Positions 33,624 to 37,179 of a DNA stretch of 37,179 nucleotides are shown one piece after another. The notes beneath the pieces were generated by a model that was not told where the DNA came from, searched no databases, and worked only from the letters and a program-made list of their open reading frames with translations. Location of the stretch: positions 10,418-47,596 of the forward strand of contig NZ_KE384692.1 of NCBI RefSeq assembly GCF_000426925.1. The letters are read 5' to 3'. The number at the start of each line of letters is the position of its first letter. The first letter of the stretch is position 1. The stretch is from Dolichospermum circinale AWQC310F (GTDB lineage: Bacteria > Cyanobacteriota > Cyanobacteriia > Cyanobacteriales > Nostocaceae). The position numbers and the translations under genes are program-made.

Positions 33624-34493
33624 TTAATTCTTCATTTCTTCACCGACAGTTACATTTAATTGGTATCCGACTAAAAGAACAAAAGCACTCATCCATAACC
33701 ATAACATTAAGACAATAACAGCGCCCACTGCACCATAAACTTTATTATAATTGCCGAAATTCCTAACATAGAGACGAAATATTGCAGAAACTATTGCCCA
33801 AAAAATAGCTGCTAAAATTGCTCCTGGTATTAGTGGTGTATTTGCTTGACATTTGCTAGGTCCATAGCGATAAACAAAAGCAAAAGCGGTTGCAACTGTA
33901 GCCAATGCTAAAGGCCAACGTAAAAATTGCCAAAGATGGGATATAAAGATTAAATAAGTATTGTTATTTACGACAATTCCCAGGAGTAAATCACTAATAA
34001 ATACTAAAAAAGAAGCCAGCATTAATAATAATATAGTCCCGATTGTTAAACTAAGAGATATCAGTTTTGCTTGCCAAAAAGAACGCATTTTTTTGGGGTG
34101 AATTTGTTGAATTTTATCTAAAGCTGTCATAGCGGTATTAATTGCCCCAGAAGCTGTCCAAAGGGTAATTACAAAGCTCAGAGAAAATAAACTACTATTT
34201 TTAGAATTAGCAATTTCATGAGTAGCAAAATCACGAATTAATATCCAAGCTTCTTGGGGGACAATTTTACTCAGTTCTGTCGCTAGTTGAATAAATGTGT
34301 TTCGCAAAGATTCTGCAAATAAACCAATTGCTGTTAGTAAGGCTATAATTGCCGGAAATAGCGATAACATGGTATTAAAGGCTATTTCCGCAGCTAATCC
34401 TAACAGTCTTGTTTCTATTGTCCTCGCAAAAGTTTTTTTCAATGTGCGCCATTTTAAGTGACGAAAAAAGCTGATAAAATGAAAATTGAACAT
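33624..34493 (-). CDS. YihY/virulence factor BrkB family membrane protein
   Basis: The 289-aa protein has about six membrane helices and family features: LAAEIAFNTMLSLFPAIIALLTAIGLF near 33-60, WTASGAINTAMTALDKI near 110, YRYGPS in the middle, PGAILAAIFWAIVSAIFRLYVRNFGNYNKVYGAVGAVIVLMLWLW near the end. The older label RNase BN for this family is not supported biochemically. It probably acts in the inner membrane, with function unknown. The 257-bp region upstream contains no clear gene. Confidence 0.88.
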   Translation of the reverse strand: MFNFHFISFFRHLKWRTLKKTFARTIETRLLGLAAEIAFNTMLSLFPAIIALLTAIGLFAESLRNTFIQLATELSKIVPQEAWILIRDFATHEIANSKNSSLFSLSFVITLWTASGAINTAMTALDKIQQIHPKKMRSFWQAKLISLSLTIGTILLLMLASFLVFISDLLLGIVVNNNTYLIFISHLWQFLRWPLALATVATAFAFVYRYGPSKCQANTPLIPGAILAAIFWAIVSAIFRLYVRNFGNYNKVYGAVGAVIVLMLWLWMSAFVLLVGYQLNVTVGEEMKN

Positions 34494-34750
34494 ATTTAAG
34501 GGGGTTCTGGCAGAGTTTATCAGGCCTCCTCAGTGATTATACTATAAAAATCTATAATGAAGCAGGTAGTGGCAAGACTATAGCTATTCAGCGACAAAGT
34601 ACCCAATTTAATTCAAACTTGAGCAAGAAAATCAGGCTCAAGCCCGGAAAAGTCTGACTATGGCTTTAGGTGATGTTATTGATCAATTGATCAACTATAC
34701 TGCATTTTTTGTAGTAATATGTATTAAGGGAATAGAATTATATTTATGTT

Positions 34751-35335
34751 ATGGTTCAAATTACTCAAGCACCAGTCAATTATTTTTCCTTTGCAGATTA
34801 CTATGCCTATGATGATGGTACTGGAAATCGCTATGAATTAGTGGATGGAGAATTAGTTTTAATGCCACCAGAATCAATTTTTCACTCCGATGTATCAATG
34901 CGATTATTGTTGGAATTGGCTAAAATAGTCCCTCTTTATTTATTAAAATATAAAGAGATTATGATTGAGGTAAGTGGACGTAGGGCTAAGGTACGAATAC
35001 CCGATTTATTAGTTTTGGGTGAAGAATGTCGCGCTGCTTTAGAAACTACCAAACGAGGAACAATTACCCATGATATGCCACCACCATTAATAGCAATAGA
35101 GGTGGTATCACCTGGTACTGAAAATGAAGTAAGAGACTATCGTTTCAAGCGTTCTGAATATGCAGCCAGGGGAATTGCTGAATATTGGATTGTTGACCCT
35201 GTACAGAACAAAATTACAGTTTTATCTTTAGTGGAAGGCTTTTATGAAGAATTTATCTATACAGGTGATGATTTGATTAAAAGTGCAGTATTTCCAGAAA
35301 TTGAGATTAAGGTCAGTGATATTCTCGTTCCATAA
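34751..35335 (+). CDS. Uma2-family PD-(D/E)XK protein
   Basis: The 194-aa protein has the Uma2 (DUF820) pattern: RYELVDGELVLM (27-38), VRIPDLLVL with Asp 85, IAIEVVSP with Glu 117, then RDYRFKRSEYAARGIAEYWIVDP (129-150) with Lys 133. These are the residues of a restriction-endonuclease-like fold. Uma2 genes are present in many copies in cyanobacteria; their role is unknown, and mobile or defence functions are only proposed. Upstream (34540-34670) a short open frame shows AGSGKT but has no start codon. Downstream lie a MITE copy and a hairpin. Confidence 0.88.
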   Translation: MVQITQAPVNYFSFADYYAYDDGTGNRYELVDGELVLMPPESIFHSDVSMRLLLELAKIVPLYLLKYKEIMIEVSGRRAKVRIPDLLVLGEECRAALETTKRGTITHDMPPPLIAIEVVSPGTENEVRDYRFKRSEYAARGIAEYWIVDPVQNKITVLSLVEGFYEEFIYTGDDLIKSAVFPEIEIKVSDILVP

Positions 35336-35419
35336 ATTAAAGCTTAAGAACGGGGGTTGAATGAAAGTAAAACAATCGCCTTTGTCTAGAATATCCTAGA
35401 ATCATCTGTACTGTATTTA

Positions 35420-35489
35420 ATTTGTATAATTATAGCGGGCAGGATGCCCGCACCACAATATCTAGCCATATTAGGATTGTACAATTTAG
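35420..35489. repeat. MITE-like hairpin element, copy 3
   Basis: Core GCGGGCA-gga-TGCCCGC-ACCACAA with ends TTTGTATAAT / ATTGTACAATTTAG, closely matching the copy at 29732-29801. It lies between the convergent Uma2 and thrC genes. Confidence 0.7.
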
Positions 35490-35505
35490 CTGCTTAACAG
35501 CTTAG

Positions 35506-35544
35506 AATAAGCGATAGCGAAGCACTGGCCGGAAATCGCTTATT
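35506..35544. terminator. Hairpin downstream of thrC
   Basis: AATAAGCGAT and ATCGCTTATT are exact inverted repeats around a 19-base GC-rich loop. It lies 38 bp past the thrC stop. The sequence style (GCGATAGCGAAGC...GGCC) is that of a dispersed repeat, so a terminator role is uncertain. Confidence 0.45.
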
Positions 35545-35581
35545 TCCATCCTTAAAACCTGTTACAAACCCTAAAATTTGT

Positions 35582-36682
35582 TTAAAATCCCATGGCTTCT
35601 GCAACAGCCTTTACATCTGCTGCAATCCCCTGTTTAAATTGGGCATGACTGTGTTTAATAGCGGTATCTGGGTCTTTCAACCCATTACCAGTGAGGACAC
35701 AAACCACAGTTGCAGCGGTGGGAACTTCGTCTTTTACCTGTAACAATCCTGCTACAGAAGCTGCACTAGCGGGTTCACAGAAAATCCCTTCCGATGATGC
35801 TAATAGACGGTAAGCGTCGAGAATTTCCTCGTCAGTCACAGCGCGGAAAGTCCCTTGACTGGCTGTTTGCGCTGCAATGGCCTTATCCCAACTGGCAGGA
35901 TTACCAATTCTAATGGCTGTGGCTATAGTTTCAGGATGTGTGACTGGTTGACCATTGACCAAGGGTGCAGCCCCAGCGGCTTGAAAACCCATCATTTTCG
36001 GGAGGCGATCGCATTTACCATGTTGATGGTATTGACAAAAACCCATCCAATATGCTGTAATATTACCGGCATTGCCCACGGGAATACATAGCCAATCGGG
36101 GGCATCACCCAAAGCATCAACAACTTCAAAAGCGCCAGTTTTTTGGCCTTCTAAACGGTACGGATTTACAGAATTTACTAAAGTAATAGGATATTGATCC
36201 GCCATTTCTCGGACAATTTCCAGAGCGCGGTCAAAATTGCCTTGAATTGCTAGCACCTCAGCCCCATAAAGTAACGCTTGTGCCAACTTTCCCAAAGCCA
36301 CGTAACCATCGGGAATTAATACAAATGGGCGCATCCCACCTCTTCTAGCATAGGCAGCGGCAGCGGCGGAGGTATTACCAGTGCTGGCACAAATTACAGC
36401 CTTAGCACCCGCTTCTGCTGCTTTAGAAATTGCCATTGTCATTCCCCGGTCCTTGAAGCTACCAGTGGGGTTAAGACCATCATATTTGACATACACCTTC
36501 ACCTGTCTGCCAATACGTTCGGCGATGGCTGGCACGGGAATCAAAGGTGTGTTACCTTCCAAGAGAGTGACCACGGGGGTTTTTTCGCTAACAGGCAAGT
36601 ACTGACGATAGGCTTGTATTAGCCCTGGCCAAGGTTGGTAATGAGATTTAGCAGCAGACAGGCTCAAAGTCACGGGATTCAA
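35582..36682 (-). CDS. thrC: Threonine synthase
   Basis: The 366-aa PLP enzyme shows [11 protein letters not shown] (40-50), the PLP-lysine motif [11 protein letters not shown] with Lys 77, [13 protein letters not shown], the phosphate-binding [24 protein letters not shown] and [12 protein letters not shown]. It converts O-phospho-homoserine to threonine and phosphate. The first codon is TTG; a GTG three codons on (36673) would give [11 protein letters not shown], which resembles the usual cyanobacterial N-terminus and may be the true start. It is a single gene, with a repeat-rich 3' region and a 249-bp AT-rich upstream gap. Confidence 0.95.
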   Translation of the reverse strand: MNPVTLSLSAAKSHYQPWPGLIQAYRQYLPVSEKTPVVTLLEGNTPLIPVPAIAERIGRQVKVYVKYDGLNPTGSFKDRGMTMAISKAAEAGAKAVICASTGNTSAAAAAYARRGGMRPFVLIPDGYVALGKLAQALLYGAEVLAIQGNFDRALEIVREMADQYPITLVNSVNPYRLEGQKTGAFEVVDALGDAPDWLCIPVGNAGNITAYWMGFCQYHQHGKCDRLPKMMGFQAAGAAPLVNGQPVTHPETIATAIRIGNPASWDKAIAAQTASQGTFRAVTDEEILDAYRLLASSEGIFCEPASAASVAGLLQVKDEVPTAATVVCVLTGNGLKDPDTAIKHSHAQFKQGIAADVKAVAEAMGF

Positions 36683-36931
36683 AATTTATTAATTAAGGAT
36701 TTGGGATCTGGAATGCTTTTAGTATAAGTATTCCACGTTTCAAGTCATAATCTTAGTTGTGGGGCATCTTCACCAAGAGCGGAGAGGATAATGACCACAT
36801 TTGTAATTTATTAGAGTATATGATGAAAACTAAACAATATTTTAACAAAGCTGGGGATTAGCATGATTGGCATATTATAATTATAATATTTATAACTAAT
36901 GGTGTGAGTTAAGTTTGTAATACCAATAACT

Positions 36932-37123
36932 ATGTCTACTATGTCATCCAGTGTTTCCGAATGCGAATCCCACGTTAACCTAGTTAAGAAGTTAACTAAG
37001 GCTTATTATCGAGACGATCAGCAAGTCAAGTTTATGAACTTACAAGCGGAGATAGATTCTCTTCTAGAGCAACTGCAAAATCTCAAGAGCGAACTGGAAA
37101 TTCCTAGAGAGGAAATTAGCTAG
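36932..37123 (+). CDS. Small conserved coiled-coil protein
   Basis: The 63-aa product is polar and helical. KLTKAYYRDDQQVKFMNLQAE is followed by a heptad-like segment IDSLLEQLQNLKSELE that could form a coiled coil. There is no signal or membrane segment and no recognised family name. Two ATGs (36932 and 36941) are possible starts. Codon use and the compact, well-formed helix make it a plausible real gene despite its size. Confidence 0.6.
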   Translation: MSTMSSSVSECESHVNLVKKLTKAYYRDDQQVKFMNLQAEIDSLLEQLQNLKSELEIPREEIS

Positions 37124-37150
37124 TTAACCATTTGCTAACTTTCGTTAACT
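37122..37150. terminator. Small inverted repeat after the last gene
   Basis: AGTTAAC (overlapping the stop) and GTTAACT form a 7-bp stem around 15 bases. There is no T-run; weak evidence for termination. Confidence 0.25.
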
Positions 37151-37179
37151 AACGATCTACTTTCCCCATGGCATACATA

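Overview
The window is a stretch of chromosome from an AT-rich, probably filamentous (Nostocales-like) cyanobacterium. The evidence is numerous GCGATCGC (HIP1) octamers, heptanucleotide tandem repeats of the ATTACCA/ATTACCT type between genes, a btpA gene (photosystem I biogenesis), a cyanobacterial-type VKOR-thioredoxin fusion, and several families of short palindromic dispersed repeats. The exact genus cannot be fixed from the sequence alone. No tRNA, rRNA or CRISPR array was recognised.

Layout. (1) 1-5.8 kb: the 3' end of a nonribosomal peptide synthetase (partial C, a Leu-type A domain, PCP, and a degenerate terminal C domain with no thioesterase), then an MFS exporter, probably the end of a peptide natural-product locus. 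(2) 5.8-6.7 kb: a scar region with a MITE-like hairpin and a frameshifted, truncated IS1634-type transposase. (3) 6.8-14.6 kb: mostly housekeeping genes: VKOR-Trx fusion, btpA, a 685-bp gap holding a possible structured RNA, rimO, a DEAD-box RNA helicase, and a large cyclophilin/Calx-beta/RTX protein. (4) 15.0-20.9 kb: a four-gene YbhGFSR-like exporter operon (HlyD adaptor, double-NBD ATPase, two ABC-2 permeases) behind a TetR-type palindrome. (5) 20.9-23.9 kb: a 930-aa protein with two different P-loop modules (a ParA/MinD-like KGGVGRT module and a later GAKGAGKT module), translationally coupled to a small gene upstream that appears frameshifted. This is the best candidate for an undescribed system. 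(6) 24.0-29.6 kb, minus strand: recG, a conserved cyanobacterial hypothetical, and the rpsB-tsf operon with a leader inverted repeat, an intercistronic hairpin and a terminator. (7) 29.6-37.2 kb: ddl, a small membrane protein, a possible sRNA with a strong terminator, an alpha/beta hydrolase with a DUF4112 gene, a YihY-type membrane protein, a Uma2-family protein, thrC and a small conserved coiled-coil protein.

How the genes work together. The NRPS and MFS gene plausibly make and export one peptide. The HlyD/ATPase/permease set forms one envelope-spanning exporter. rpsB and tsf form the usual translation operon. The dual-ATPase gene and its small partner are joined by an ATGA overlap and would act together if the partner were intact. 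Most other genes are independent transcription units separated by repeats. All functions are inferred from motifs read by eye; no database search was possible.
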